Source: Prosthecobacter sp.
GTDB lineage: Bacteria; Verrucomicrobiota; Verrucomicrobiia; Verrucomicrobiales; Verrucomicrobiaceae
Direction: 5' to 3'
DNA length: 64,000 nucleotides
NCBI RefSeq assembly: GCF_034366625.1
Contig: NZ_JAXMIH010000023.1
Location: 496,001 to 560,000, forward strand
Below, one piece after another: positions 8,103 to 17,064 of the stretch. A model generated the notes under the pieces. It ran no database searches and was not told where the DNA came from. It worked only from the letters and a program-made list of their open reading frames with translations. Positions within the stretch are counted from its first letter, which is position 1; every line of letters starts with the position of its first letter. A program made the position numbers and the translations under genes.

Positions 8103-9143
8103 TCAGCCTTGCCGCGACTCCGTACCGTCGATGATCAGTCCCGCCGGCGGGATCGGGCCGACCATGCCAGCCTCTCCGTCCGCATTGGCGGTGCCAGATG
8201 CCGGTTTCGCACCTGTGCCGCGCATGTTGATGATCTTCTTCATCAGATCGAACCAGAACTGCGCACCGAGCGCCGCCGCCGCACCGGCCATAAGCCAGCC
8301 GAGCAGGCTTTCGAACAACATGCTGACCGGATTCGTTCCCCAAGCCTTTGCGGTGGTCTTGTTCCAGCCGACCGGGAAGCCGGCATCGGCCAGTTCGTTC
8401 ACGGCTTCATCGAACACGGCACGTGCGCCCTTGGACTCTTCGACGCCGAGTTTGACCGCGAGTTCGCTCTGCGCCTTCACGGACGCCTCGGCCTTTTGCA
8501 CGAAGGCCGCGCGCAGGTCGTCATTGGTCGAAAGCGCCCGCGTGATGGCGATGGTGTTCAGATTGCAGACCACGGCGAGCACGATGCCGATGCCGAAGTT
8601 CCAGAGCTGCGACAGGCGTTTGTACATGCCGGTGGTGCGGTCCATCACGGCATCGAACCACTGCCCGGCGAGGAATTGGAACACGCTCAGCGGCTCCTGC
8701 CCGGGCAGCAGATTGCGCTCCGCATCGCGGCTCAAGGCTTTCAAAGAGCCGCTGGCTCCGTCGCCGAGCGTGGCGATGCCCGCCTGCACCTGCTCCCAGC
8801 GCGTCTCGGCCTTCGCTTCGACGCCCTTCGTTTCGAGCAAATCCATCAGCACCTGGCTGAACTGCGAGTTCGAGAGGTAGGAGGGGAAATGCTTCGCCAC
8901 CCCGTCGTTCGTACTGGTTTGACGGTGCAGCGCCGCCATCAGCGGATGCTGCACAAAATCATTCATGGGAGTGACGCTGTTGCCACGCATGCCTTCCGGC
9001 AGCATGTGTGAAAGCGCCTTCCACAGCATCTTTCCCCGCGCATTCGACCACGAGAGAATCATCTCGCCAGTGGTCGAAACCAGCACGCTGAACAAGAAAA
9101 AGATGAACGAGAGGCCGAGGGCGACGTCGAGTGTCTGGAGCAT
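8103..9143 (-). CDS. Membrane protein of unknown family
   Basis: 346 residues. The first helix (about 6-24, FIFFLFSVLVSTTG) is followed by a long soluble region, a second hydrophobic segment near 183-195 (GIGIVLAVVCNLNTIAI), a helical basic/acidic region, and a third membrane segment near 275-290 (GWLMAGAAAALGAQFWFDLM). The C-terminus is a Gly/Ala/Pro-rich tail. I recognise no enzymatic motif. The gene stands alone on the minus strand, separated from the NagB-like gene by a 138-bp repeat-bearing gap. A stomatin- or scaffold-like role cannot be supported; it stays hypothetical. Confidence 0.75.
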   Translation of the reverse strand: MLQTLDVALGLSFIFFLFSVLVSTTGEMILSWSNARGKMLWKALSHMLPEGMRGNSVTPMNDFVQHPLMAALHRQTSTNDGVAKHFPSYLSNSQFSQVLMDLLETKGVEAKAETRWEQVQAGIATLGDGASGSLKALSRDAERNLLPGQEPLSVFQFLAGQWFDAVMDRTTGMYKRLSQLWNFGIGIVLAVVCNLNTIAITRALSTNDDLRAAFVQKAEASVKAQSELAVKLGVEESKGARAVFDEAVNELADAGFPVGWNKTTAKAWGTNPVSMLFESLLGWLMAGAAAALGAQFWFDLMKKIINMRGTGAKPASGTANADGEAGMVGPIPPAGLIIDGTESRQG

Positions 9144-9186
9144 GGTGCGGGAGGGAATCCTGGGCGTTGAGAGTGATCTGGGCCGC

Positions 9187-9268
9187 GAATGACGAATGTC
9201 GAGATCAGAATGACGAATGAAGTCGGCTCAGATCATTCGGCATTCCTCATTCGGATTTCGTTATTCGG
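9187..9268. repeat. Interspersed GACGAATG/CATTCGTC repeat, copy 1
   Basis: The gap holds AATGACGAATG twice in direct orientation, then complementary CATTCGG/CATTCCTCATTCGG elements, so the block can fold back on itself. The same core words recur at 24279-24373 and 58858-58880, between unrelated genes. Confidence 0.7.
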
Positions 9269-9281
9269 CGCGAAGCGGCGG

Positions 9282-10220
9282 TTAGTGCATCTCCACCGCA
9301 CAGTGGCCGAGGCCGCCGCGGTAGTAGTTGAACTGCACGTTCGGATGATCGGCCAGCAGCGACATTGGCACGGAGGCATCAGCGAGGCGTTTCGAGATCA
9401 TCAGGGCCGTCAGGCGTTGACCGAGCGGATTGTCGTGCATGCCGGCATGCCAGATGCTGACCTTTTCGGCCATCCACGTCTCCTTGGGACCCACTGTGAT
9501 CGCCATCTTCGGCACCATGGTGATGTTACCACCGCCTGAGGTGCGGGCGTTCTGCGCGAGCGTGATCGGATGCAGCTCAACGATGCGCGTGGTCAGCTTG
9601 CGATACTCCGCAGGCGGCGGCGCTTCGTTTTTCCACTTGCCGGTGCGCTTGGGCGGATCATTGAAGGCCCAGTGCTTGATGTCGCCCTGGCCGCCCTGCA
9701 TCACGGCGCAGCGCACCCCGCTCTGCCAGCTCTTGATGTAATTGGCAGTATCAGCCTTCGGGAAATGAAGCTGTGTGTCGGGCATGCAGAGTTTCTTTTG
9801 AATGCGGTCAAAGCACAGCTCGCGGTCGGCCTTCTCAAACGATAGCGGATGCTCCATCGTGACCTCCTTCTTCGTGTCTTCATCATACCACTCGTCCATG
9901 CCCCAGAAGTGACCGTCCTTGATCGAGATGCCGAGGTCGTTCACCAGCCGCGCGACGAGCGGAAGCTGCTCCGTCGGACCGATGGGGCCGCAAATGCCCG
10001 CTGGATTGTCCGGCGTGGCCTGTTTCCACGCGTGGATGTATTCCAGCGCCTCGGCCAGATAAAAATCCTCCAGCGTGTCATACATCACCACCTTGAAGCC
10101 GGGACGCGAGAGCTGCCGCAAATCTCGTTCCGTGAGCCGGGCGGCGTCGTTGATGAGATCGTTTTCTAAAGTGGTGTAGTCCCACCAGTCCGGTGCGATA
10201 TGGCTGAGTTTGCGCGGCAT
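9282..10220 (-). CDS. NagB-like glucosamine-6-phosphate deaminase/isomerase family protein
   Basis: 312 residues, somewhat longer than typical NagB (about 240-270). Family-like segments are the sugar-phosphate loop region near [18 protein letters not shown], the [10 protein letters not shown] strand-loop, and [16 protein letters not shown], which replaces the NagB signature G-x-D-G-H-I-A-F-N-E-P with one extra residue. [14 protein letters not shown] resembles the allosteric/lid region. NagB deaminates glucosamine-6-phosphate to fructose-6-phosphate and ammonia; the altered catalytic loop makes another sugar-phosphate substrate equally likely. It is a single-gene unit with no amino-sugar genes nearby. 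Confidence 0.75.
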   Translation of the reverse strand: MPRKLSHIAPDWWDYTTLENDLINDAARLTERDLRQLSRPGFKVVMYDTLEDFYLAEALEYIHAWKQATPDNPAGICGPIGPTEQLPLVARLVNDLGISIKDGHFWGMDEWYDEDTKKEVTMEHPLSFEKADRELCFDRIQKKLCMPDTQLHFPKADTANYIKSWQSGVRCAVMQGGQGDIKHWAFNDPPKRTGKWKNEAPPPAEYRKLTTRIVELHPITLAQNARTSGGGNITMVPKMAITVGPKETWMAEKVSIWHAGMHDNPLGQRLTALMISKRLADASVPMSLLADHPNVQFNYYRGGLGHCAVEMH

Positions 10221-10307
10221 GGTTTGATTAAGGTTGTTACGGGATAGTCATGGAGAACACTCGTTTTGCCAAGCACTCATCATATGGGGCGAATATTTTC
10301 TTGTGAG

Positions 10308-10381
10308 GGAAGGTCAAGGCTGCGCCGTCAAGAGGTGATCAAGAAGTCAGGACGGCACCCTCTTGACGACTCTTTGACGCC
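10308..10381. repeat. GTCAAG/CTTGAC motif cluster
   Basis: Upstream of mazG, GTCAAG-type words occur in one orientation (10313, 10327, then GATCAAG) and CTTGAC/TTTGACG in the other. GTCAAGAGG and CCTCTTGAC form a 9-bp inverted repeat. A denser cluster of the same words precedes gpmI at 40736-40849. Confidence 0.55.
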
Positions 10382-10407
10382 GCCACCGCTCCGCGCTACC
10401 TCCAAGC

Positions 10408-11199
10408 ATGGACGAAATGCTCAATCACCCCGATGCCCTCACCCGCCTGCGTTATGTCGTGCACCGTCTGCGCGCGCCCGGCGGCTGCCCCTGGGACATG
10501 GAGCAGACGCACGCGTCGCTCATCCCGCATGTCATCGAGGAAGCCTACGAAGTCGCCGATGCCATCCGTGGCGGCGACCCTGCCCAAATTTGCGATGAAC
10601 TCGGCGACATCCTTCTCCAACCGATTCTCCATGCCGAGATCGCTAGCGAGACTGGAGCCTTCAATCTCGACCAAATGGCCCACGGTTTGACGGACAAGCT
10701 CATCCGCCGCCATCCGCACGTCTTCGGCGACACCACCGCCAACACCTCCGATGCCGTGCTCAAGCAATGGGACGCCATCAAGCGCACCGAAAAGGGTGCC
10801 GAGCACGAAGGCCTGCTCCATGGCACCGGCAATGGCCTCCCCGCTCTCATGCGCGCGCAAAAGCTGCAAAAGAAGGCCGCCCGTGTCGGCTTCGACTGGC
10901 CGGACGCCACACCCGTCTTCGCCAAGATCCGTGAAGAAGCCGCCGAACTCGAAGAAGCCATCGCCAGCGGTGACAAAGCCCACATGGAAGACGAACTTGG
11001 CGATCTCCTCTTCAGTGTCGTCAATCTCGCCCGCAAACTCGGCATCGAATCCGAGTCCGCGCTCGCCGCTGCCAATGAAAAATTCACCCGCCGCTTCCAC
11101 GCCATGGAAACCCATCTGCGCGAGCAAGGCCACGAACTCGGCAAGCTCTCGCTGGAGCAGATGGACACGGCCTGGGATGCGGTGAAGCACAGTGTTTGA
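10408..11199 (+). CDS. mazG: MazG nucleoside triphosphate pyrophosphohydrolase
   Basis: 263 residues, the length of the two-domain MazG. The enzyme hydrolyses NTPs and dNTPs to NMP and pyrophosphate, cleaning the nucleotide pool. The N-terminal domain has GGCPWDMEQTHASLIPHVIEEAYEV, with the EExxE metal site; the C-terminal domain has REEAAELEEAI and EDELGDLLFSVVNLAR, the second EExxE...ExxD set. The ATG at 10408 follows a GTCAAG-rich gap. The 3' end overlaps the start of the SNF2 helicase gene by 8 bp, so the two are translationally coupled. Confidence 0.95.
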   Translation: MDEMLNHPDALTRLRYVVHRLRAPGGCPWDMEQTHASLIPHVIEEAYEVADAIRGGDPAQICDELGDILLQPILHAEIASETGAFNLDQMAHGLTDKLIRRHPHVFGDTTANTSDAVLKQWDAIKRTEKGAEHEGLLHGTGNGLPALMRAQKLQKKAARVGFDWPDATPVFAKIREEAAELEEAIASGDKAHMEDELGDLLFSVVNLARKLGIESESALAAANEKFTRRFHAMETHLREQGHELGKLSLEQMDTAWDAVKHSV

Positions 11200-13933
11200 C
11201 GACGCGTTCATGGATCTCGGCCACTTCTCATTTCCCAAACTCTGGATGCAGGTGCGTTCGAAGTCGTGGCTGTGGTTGTTTCGGCGGCAGCACATCGAGG
11301 AGGCCGGTCGTTTGCTCAAACATGGCGATGTGGGGCTGGCTGGAGTGCATGTGTGTGCTGAGAACGAGTTGGAGATCATCGCCGGAGTTGGCACGGGGCT
11401 GTTCAATTCGGCTTCGGTAACGGTGCATCTGCGGCTGCGTGACGATGACAGCCTGGCCATGACTTCCCACTGCACCTGTGCGGTGGGCACGCTTTGCCAG
11501 CATGCGGCCACGTTGATGCTGATGCTTGATCATGATGAAGGGAAGCGCCGCATCGAAGGCATGGCACGCGTGCAGGAGCGTGCCTCGCCAGCGCCGGAAA
11601 ATGATGCGTCACCGAAGCCTGAAACGGTCGAATTGCCACCCGCCGAGCCGAAACCGCTGCTTCTCGTGCGCCGCATGACGGTGGAGATGCCTCAACTCAC
11701 GGCGAAGCGAAACATCGGGGCCTGGGTGCCGAAGAGTGTCGCCTTCATTCAGCCCTGTGCCGAGTATGAAGGCTGCCCGCTGCGCTTTGAGATGCTGGTG
11801 CGCAGTCCCGCGCATGAATGGAAGGATGAAGAAGGCATGCGACACACCGTGGTGCGCAATCAACGCTCCGAACGCCTCCTGCTGGCTGATTTGTCGGGTC
11901 TCGGTTTTAAATCGTTCTCCGAGGCACTGCCAGGAGCCAAGGCGCCCGAGTCAACGCTCGGCTTCATGGCTGTGGCGGGCGATCAGGCGTTGTTTTGGTC
12001 ACAGTTCCTCAAAGATCAGGTGCCGAAGCTGCGCGAGGCCGGTTGGCAGGTTGAAGTGCCGGACGGCATCGGCTTTCAAATCCACGAAGCGGATGAAGAC
12101 GCTTGGTTCACCGATCTCGTAGGAGATCAAGGCGGGCGCGAATGGTTCTCGCTCGATCTCGGCATTGAGATCGAAGGCCAGCGCATCTCAATGGTGCCGT
12201 TGTTGGTCGATTGCATTGATCAGGGCCTTACCGCAGCCGTTTTGGAACAAAATCTCGATCAGCGCTTCCTTCTCTCACTTGGTGGTGACTGCGGTGATGT
12301 GCTCTCCGTTCCTGCCAGACGACTCGTCGTGCTGCTGCGATTCTTTGATGAACTTCTCGCCACGCGGCCCGTGCGCAAAGACGGCAAGCTCCAGCTCGAT
12401 AAACTGCGCGCCGCGCAGCTCGCGACGCTCGATGGCATGCCGATTCGTGCGCCCGCAGAACTCACCGCTCTCAGTCAACAACTCGGCACGTTCCGCGAGA
12501 TCGGTCTCATCGACCCACCAGCGACGCTGAAGGCCAGTTTGCGCGACTATCAGCGCGAAGGCGCCTCGTGGATGCAATTCCTGCGAGAGTTTGGCCTGCA
12601 CGGCATTTTGGCCGATGACATGGGCTTGGGCAAAACGCTGCAAACGCTGACCCACATCCTCATCGAGAAGGAAAGCGGCCGCATGACGCATCCTTGCCTC
12701 ATCGTGGCACCCACGAGTGTGTTGAAGAACTGGATCAATGAATCCATCAAATTCACGCCCACGCTCAGTTTGCTGCTCCTGCGCGGCCAGTCGCGCAAAA
12801 GCGACTTCAAGCATCTCAAGCAGTACGATCTCGTCGTCACCAGCTACCCGCTGCTCGTGCGCGATGTCGATGTCATGCAGGCCCAGGAGTGGCACATCGT
12901 CGCGCTCGATGAAGCGCAGAACATCAAGAACCCCAAAAGTCTCGCCGCGCAGGTCTGCGGCGGTTTGAAGGCCAAACACCGTCTCTGCCTGACGGGCACA
13001 CCGATGGAAAACCATCTGGGAGAGCTGTGGAGCCTCTACAACTTCCTCATGCCCGGCCTGCTGAGCGCCGCCGACACCTTCCGCCAGCACTATCGCAATC
13101 CCATCGAGCGTGATGCCGATGTGGAACGCCAAAAACAGCTCAGCACTCGCATTCAGCCGCTGCTGCTGCGTCGCACCAAAGACGCCGTCGCCAAAGAACT
13201 GCCACCGAAGACCGAAATTCTCCACAGCATCGAACTCGGCCAAGCGCAGACCGACTTGTACGAGACCATCCGCGCCGCGATGGACAAACGCGTGCGCGAA
13301 GCCATCGAAGTGAACGGACTCGATCGCTCGCAGATCGTCGTGCTCGATGCGCTGCTCAAACTCCGCCAGGTCTGCTGCCATCCGAAGCTTCTCAAACAGG
13401 AGACGGCTCAAAACGTCGAGGACTCGGCCAAAACCAATTATTTGATGGACGAACTCCTGCCCGAGCTCATCGACGAAGGCCGTCGCATCCTGCTGTTCTC
13501 GCAGTTCACCGAGATGCTCGCGCTCATCGAGGCGCGCTTGAAAAAAGACGGCACGCATTATGTGAAACTCACCGGCAGCACGCGGGATCGCGAGACACCG
13601 ATTCAAGAATTCCAAACCGGCAACGTGCCCGTTTTCCTCATCAGCCTCAAAGCCGGCGGTACCGGCCTCAACCTCACCGCCGCTGACACCGTCATCCATT
13701 ACGACCCTTGGTGGAACCCCGCCGCCGAAGCGCAGGCGAGTGATCGTGCGCACCGCATCGGCCAGACCAAACCCGTCTTCGTCCACAAGCTCATCTGCGA
13801 AAACACCATCGAAGAACGCATCCTCAAGATGCAGCAAAAGAAAGCCGCCCTTGTCGAAGGCCTGCTTTCTGGCCGCACTGACAAACTCCAGCTCACCCAG
13901 GCCGACATCCAGGCGCTGTTCATGGCGGAGTGA
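11192..13933 (+). CDS. SNF2-family DEAD/DEAH helicase with SWIM zinc finger
   Basis: 913 residues. The N-terminus carries a SWIM zinc finger (CTCAVGTLCQHA, C-x-C-x6-C-x-H, about residues 91-102). The C-terminal half has SNF2 motor motifs: DDMGLGKTLQTL (motif I), DEAQNIKN (motif II, Walker B), LTGTPMEN (motif III), and QASDRAHRIGQTKPV (motif VI). Such proteins are ATP-dependent DNA translocases that remodel protein-DNA complexes, for example RapA-like transcription recycling or repair. I use the GTG at 11192, which has GGTGA six bases upstream; the ATG at 11210 is an alternative. It converges on the MFS-PlsC gene with only four bases between stops and no hairpin. Confidence 0.92.
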   Translation: MFDDAFMDLGHFSFPKLWMQVRSKSWLWLFRRQHIEEAGRLLKHGDVGLAGVHVCAENELEIIAGVGTGLFNSASVTVHLRLRDDDSLAMTSHCTCAVGTLCQHAATLMLMLDHDEGKRRIEGMARVQERASPAPENDASPKPETVELPPAEPKPLLLVRRMTVEMPQLTAKRNIGAWVPKSVAFIQPCAEYEGCPLRFEMLVRSPAHEWKDEEGMRHTVVRNQRSERLLLADLSGLGFKSFSEALPGAKAPESTLGFMAVAGDQALFWSQFLKDQVPKLREAGWQVEVPDGIGFQIHEADEDAWFTDLVGDQGGREWFSLDLGIEIEGQRISMVPLLVDCIDQGLTAAVLEQNLDQRFLLSLGGDCGDVLSVPARRLVVLLRFFDELLATRPVRKDGKLQLDKLRAAQLATLDGMPIRAPAELTALSQQLGTFREIGLIDPPATLKASLRDYQREGASWMQFLREFGLHGILADDMGLGKTLQTLTHILIEKESGRMTHPCLIVAPTSVLKNWINESIKFTPTLSLLLLRGQSRKSDFKHLKQYDLVVTSYPLLVRDVDVMQAQEWHIVALDEAQNIKNPKSLAAQVCGGLKAKHRLCLTGTPMENHLGELWSLYNFLMPGLLSAADTFRQHYRNPIERDADVERQKQLSTRIQPLLLRRTKDAVAKELPPKTEILHSIELGQAQTDLYETIRAAMDKRVREAIEVNGLDRSQIVVLDALLKLRQVCCHPKLLKQETAQNVEDSAKTNYLMDELLPELIDEGRRILLFSQFTEMLALIEARLKKDGTHYVKLTGSTRDRETPIQEFQTGNVPVFLISLKAGGTGLNLTAADTVIHYDPWWNPAAEAQASDRAHRIGQTKPVFVHKLICENTIEERILKMQQKKAALVEGLLSGRTDKLQLTQADIQALFMAE

Positions 13934-13937
13934 TGTT

Positions 13938-16376
13938 TTAGATCACAAGAAAGCCCTGCTCATCGAGTTTGAAACCGGCGATAAAGACCGATTGGGTGTC
14001 ATTGGGCATCAAACCGCTGATACGCACGCCTTCGGGCGTGGATTCAATGGTCAGGCCGGGGAGCAGGCGGCCGAGGGAACCGCTTTTTTGACCGAGCTGG
14101 CCACCTATTTCGTCTTCGGGCATTTCAGGGTCGGGGACTTCGGAGGAGATGAGTATTCCGCTGTCTGAGTCGATGTAACCGCACAGGGCGGTGGTGGAGG
14201 GCAGGGGAGAGAGGTCGCTCTCGAGGCAGAAGGCGAGGCGTTCCTGGCCGGTGAGCTTGGAAAGGCTGGCGCGGGTGCCAAAGGCGACGACGTGGGCGGC
14301 GTTTGCTTCACCCATGTCAGCAATGTATTTGGAACCGGGGATGACCTGAGTGAGCGCCTTGACGGTGCGGTGGATGAGAGTGCCTTCGGGTTCGAGGCTG
14401 AGAAGGACATCGCCTGCTCTGCACCATTCGACTTCGGCGAGGCGCAGGGCGTTAGCGAAGGCGACGAGATCATCCTCGGCGTGGTTCCAGCTTTTGCGGC
14501 GGAGGAAAGCTTCGCTGCTCAAGGCGAGCATGGCGTGGCGGATGACAGCGGTGGTGGCTTCGCGTGCGTTGAGAGGTGCGCCGAAATGCACCTCGACAGG
14601 GTAGCGCAGGTGTTTGGGGCGTTTGGTGAAGAATTTGCCGCCCTGGAAGGAGAAGATGCTGCCATAGAGGCCGTCGAGATAGACGGGCACGACCTGCGCC
14701 TCGCCCTGGCGTGCCATGAGCTCGAAGCCTTTGCGCAAGTCATTGACCATGCCGTGGCGGGTGATTTGGCCCTCAGGGAAAAGGCAGACGATCTCACCTT
14801 CTTTGAGCGCCGCAGCGACGGCTCGGATGGCGTCTTTCGCGCGAGTGGCGGAGATCGGCACGGTGCCGATGAGGCGCATGAGCCATTGGGTCCACCGCAG
14901 ATTGTACAGCTTTTCCCACATGACGAAACGCACCGGGCGACGATTGGCGGCGCCGACGATAAAAGCATCGACGTAGCTGACGTGATTCGGCAGCAGCAGG
15001 ACTCCGCCTGTGGCCGGCACGCGATCCGCATGCACCGCCCTGACCTTATAGACGAAGCGCACGACGGCGAGCATGAGGAAGCGCACGAGATCCTGCGGCA
15101 GGAGGCGCATGGTGTAGAGGGCGGCGGCGAAGGTGGGAATGGCGAGCAGCAGGAACTGTGTGGAGGAGCTGAACTCCAGCCATTTCATCAAGGCGACAAT
15201 GGCGACGGCGACGAGTGTGCCGAGGCAGTCCATCAAATTCATCCCGGCGTGGATGCGTGCCTTCTCCTGCTTCTCCGCCTTGTCCTGCGCGAAAGCATAC
15301 AGCGGCACCATGAAGCAACCGCCTGCGGCACCGGTGAAGATGATACCGGCATACATCCAACTGCTGCCCAGCGTGGCGAGGCCGGACCAGAGCAGGCCGA
15401 CGACGAGTCCGAAGCCACCGACAGGGATGAGGCCGAGCTCAATGCGATTTCGGCTGATGTGCGAGGCAAAGAAGCTGCCGCTGATGACACCAATGCCAAG
15501 AATGCCGGCAACTTTGGCCAGTTCCATCGGTCCATCGCCATGACCGGTGTCGGGATGCAGTTCCTTCGTGAGCGTGACGAGAATGAAGCTGATCGCGTTC
15601 GAGATAAACCAGAAGTAAGTGACACCAAGCGCCGCGAGACGGATGGAACGGCGGCGGAAGACGATCTTCACGCTTTCGAAATGCTCCAGCGCCATGGATT
15701 TGCGCCAGTGCACTTCGGGATGCGACGGCGTCTTTTGAATGCAGAGAGCGGCGATGAGTTCGCCGACACCAAAGATGCCGATGATGATCAAGGGCCAGAG
15801 CGCGGACATCCAGGCATCGCCGGTGCGTTCGTATTCGGTGCCATACCAGATGCCCCCGGCCCACATGCCGCCAAGAATGCCTGCGAGCATGGTGACCTGC
15901 AGCCAGCCGGAAACGCGGCCTAGGCGGCGTGAGCCGGCGAGTTCCTTCATCACGCCCATTTTGGCCGGGCTGAGTACGGCGGCCTGTACGGCGAGGATGA
16001 AGAAGCCGACGAGGCAGAGTTCCAGCGAACCGGGTATACGTTCCAACCACAGCGCGAGCGCGAGCCACACGAAGCAGATGATCTGCATCACCTGCATCCA
16101 GATGATGACGTTGCGTTTGGAGAAACGATCTGACCAATAACCGGCGAGCGGCGCGAAGATCATGTAGGGCAGAGAAAAAATCGCCCCGAGCCACAGCTCC
16201 ATGTGGCGGCCCACCCACGAGTCCTTCGCGATGATGATCGACAGCGCGATCAGCAGCATTTTGACAAAGTTGTCGCTGAACGAATTGAGCGCCTGCACCA
16301 CCAGCACCAGCACGATAGAAATCCAGTTCCGGCGTGGCAACTGCGGTGCGCTGTCAAGATCAAGGGGGTCGGGCAT
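13938..16376 (-). CDS. MFS transporter-PlsC acyltransferase fusion with ligase-like tail
   Basis: 812 residues in three parts. Residues 1-430 form an MFS domain (about 12 helices) like the lysophospholipid transporter LplT. Residues 435-615 are a PlsC-type glycerolipid acyltransferase with NHVSYVD (H465-x4-D470) and FPEG (533-536). The tail ends GSLGRLLPG (766-774)...GVRISG...DEQGFLVI, resembling the end of an AMP-forming ligase, but the ATP-binding core is missing and the protein stops where the conserved GR would follow. Full Aas-type proteins add acyl-ACP synthetase for lysophospholipid re-acylation; here the flippase and acyltransferase remain and the ligase is a remnant or a derived domain. 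It lies upstream of ispD's end in a minus-strand run. Confidence 0.9.
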   Translation of the reverse strand: MPDPLDLDSAPQLPRRNWISIVLVLVVQALNSFSDNFVKMLLIALSIIIAKDSWVGRHMELWLGAIFSLPYMIFAPLAGYWSDRFSKRNVIIWMQVMQIICFVWLALALWLERIPGSLELCLVGFFILAVQAAVLSPAKMGVMKELAGSRRLGRVSGWLQVTMLAGILGGMWAGGIWYGTEYERTGDAWMSALWPLIIIGIFGVGELIAALCIQKTPSHPEVHWRKSMALEHFESVKIVFRRRSIRLAALGVTYFWFISNAISFILVTLTKELHPDTGHGDGPMELAKVAGILGIGVISGSFFASHISRNRIELGLIPVGGFGLVVGLLWSGLATLGSSWMYAGIIFTGAAGGCFMVPLYAFAQDKAEKQEKARIHAGMNLMDCLGTLVAVAIVALMKWLEFSSSTQFLLLAIPTFAAALYTMRLLPQDLVRFLMLAVVRFVYKVRAVHADRVPATGGVLLLPNHVSYVDAFIVGAANRRPVRFVMWEKLYNLRWTQWLMRLIGTVPISATRAKDAIRAVAAALKEGEIVCLFPEGQITRHGMVNDLRKGFELMARQGEAQVVPVYLDGLYGSIFSFQGGKFFTKRPKHLRYPVEVHFGAPLNAREATTAVIRHAMLALSSEAFLRRKSWNHAEDDLVAFANALRLAEVEWCRAGDVLLSLEPEGTLIHRTVKALTQVIPGSKYIADMGEANAAHVVAFGTRASLSKLTGQERLAFCLESDLSPLPSTTALCGYIDSDSGILISSEVPDPEMPEDEIGGQLGQKSGSLGRLLPGLTIESTPEGVRISGLMPNDTQSVFIAGFKLDEQGFLVI

Positions 16377-16384
16377 GGCGGCGT

Positions 16385-17050
16385 TCAGTCCACAAAACGT
16401 TGGGCCAGCAGAATGTCTGCCGGAAACGTGATCTTGGGGTTGGGCTCGAAATTTTCGATGACGAAAACGGGTTCGCCAAGATGCTGCACGGCGGAAACTT
16501 CGTCGGTGACATGCAGGCCGTCGCGCATGACGGCGTCATAGGCACGCACGAGCAGATCACGGCGGAACACCTGCGGCGTTTCCATGATCCAGGCGTTCGC
16601 ACGTTCGATGGAATCGGTGATGCGGCCGTCACTGTCGCAGCGCTTGAGCGTTTCCGTCATTGGTCGAGCACAGGCGACGGCGGACTGCGTGCGGGCGGCT
16701 TCGATGCAGCGGGTGATTTGATGCACGGAGATCAAAGGACGCGCGCCATCATGCACCGCGACGATGTCGCAGGCTGGATTCAATGCCTGGAGGCCGGCAT
16801 GCACGGAGAGATGCCGTTCGGCACCACCGGTGATGACCCGGGCGATTTTTTCCATGCCGCCCATGCGCCACACGTCGATCTCCATGCGCAGCGCCTCGCT
16901 GGTGACGACGATAATTTCATCAATCGCCACGCACTTTTGAAATGCACCGAGCGTGCGTCGCAGCACCGGTTCGCCGGAGAGCGGAGCCATGAGTTTGTTG
17001 AAACCCATGCGTCGGCTGCTGCCTGCGGCGACGATGATGGCGGAGGTCAT
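16385..17050 (-). CDS. ispD: 2-C-methyl-D-erythritol 4-phosphate cytidylyltransferase IspD
   Basis: 221 residues, normal for IspD, which joins CTP to methylerythritol phosphate in the MEP isoprenoid pathway. The N-terminal nucleotide-binding signature is IIVAAGSSRRMGFNK; VHDGARPLIS supplies the metal/substrate aspartate, and MTETLKR, RANAWIMETPQVFRRDLL and VTDEVSAVQHLG are family signatures. It lies 8 bp upstream of the MFS-PlsC gene (16376) on the minus strand and 15 bp downstream of the YqeY-like gene, so these three are probably one operon. Confidence 0.95.
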   Translation of the reverse strand: MTSAIIVAAGSSRRMGFNKLMAPLSGEPVLRRTLGAFQKCVAIDEIIVVTSEALRMEIDVWRMGGMEKIARVITGGAERHLSVHAGLQALNPACDIVAVHDGARPLISVHQITRCIEAARTQSAVACARPMTETLKRCDSDGRITDSIERANAWIMETPQVFRRDLLVRAYDAVMRDGLHVTDEVSAVQHLGEPVFVIENFEPNPKITFPADILLAQRFVD

Positions 17051-17064
17051 GACGGCCGGTGAAG

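Noticed and set aside
9144..9281. tRNA or small RNA gene in the gap
   Set aside because: The symmetrical structure comes from the GACGAATG repeats; no tRNA arms or CCA end are visible.
12275..13837. 520-codon minus-strand frame in the SNF2 helicase
   Set aside because: Antisense shadow of the motor domain; no recognisable family.
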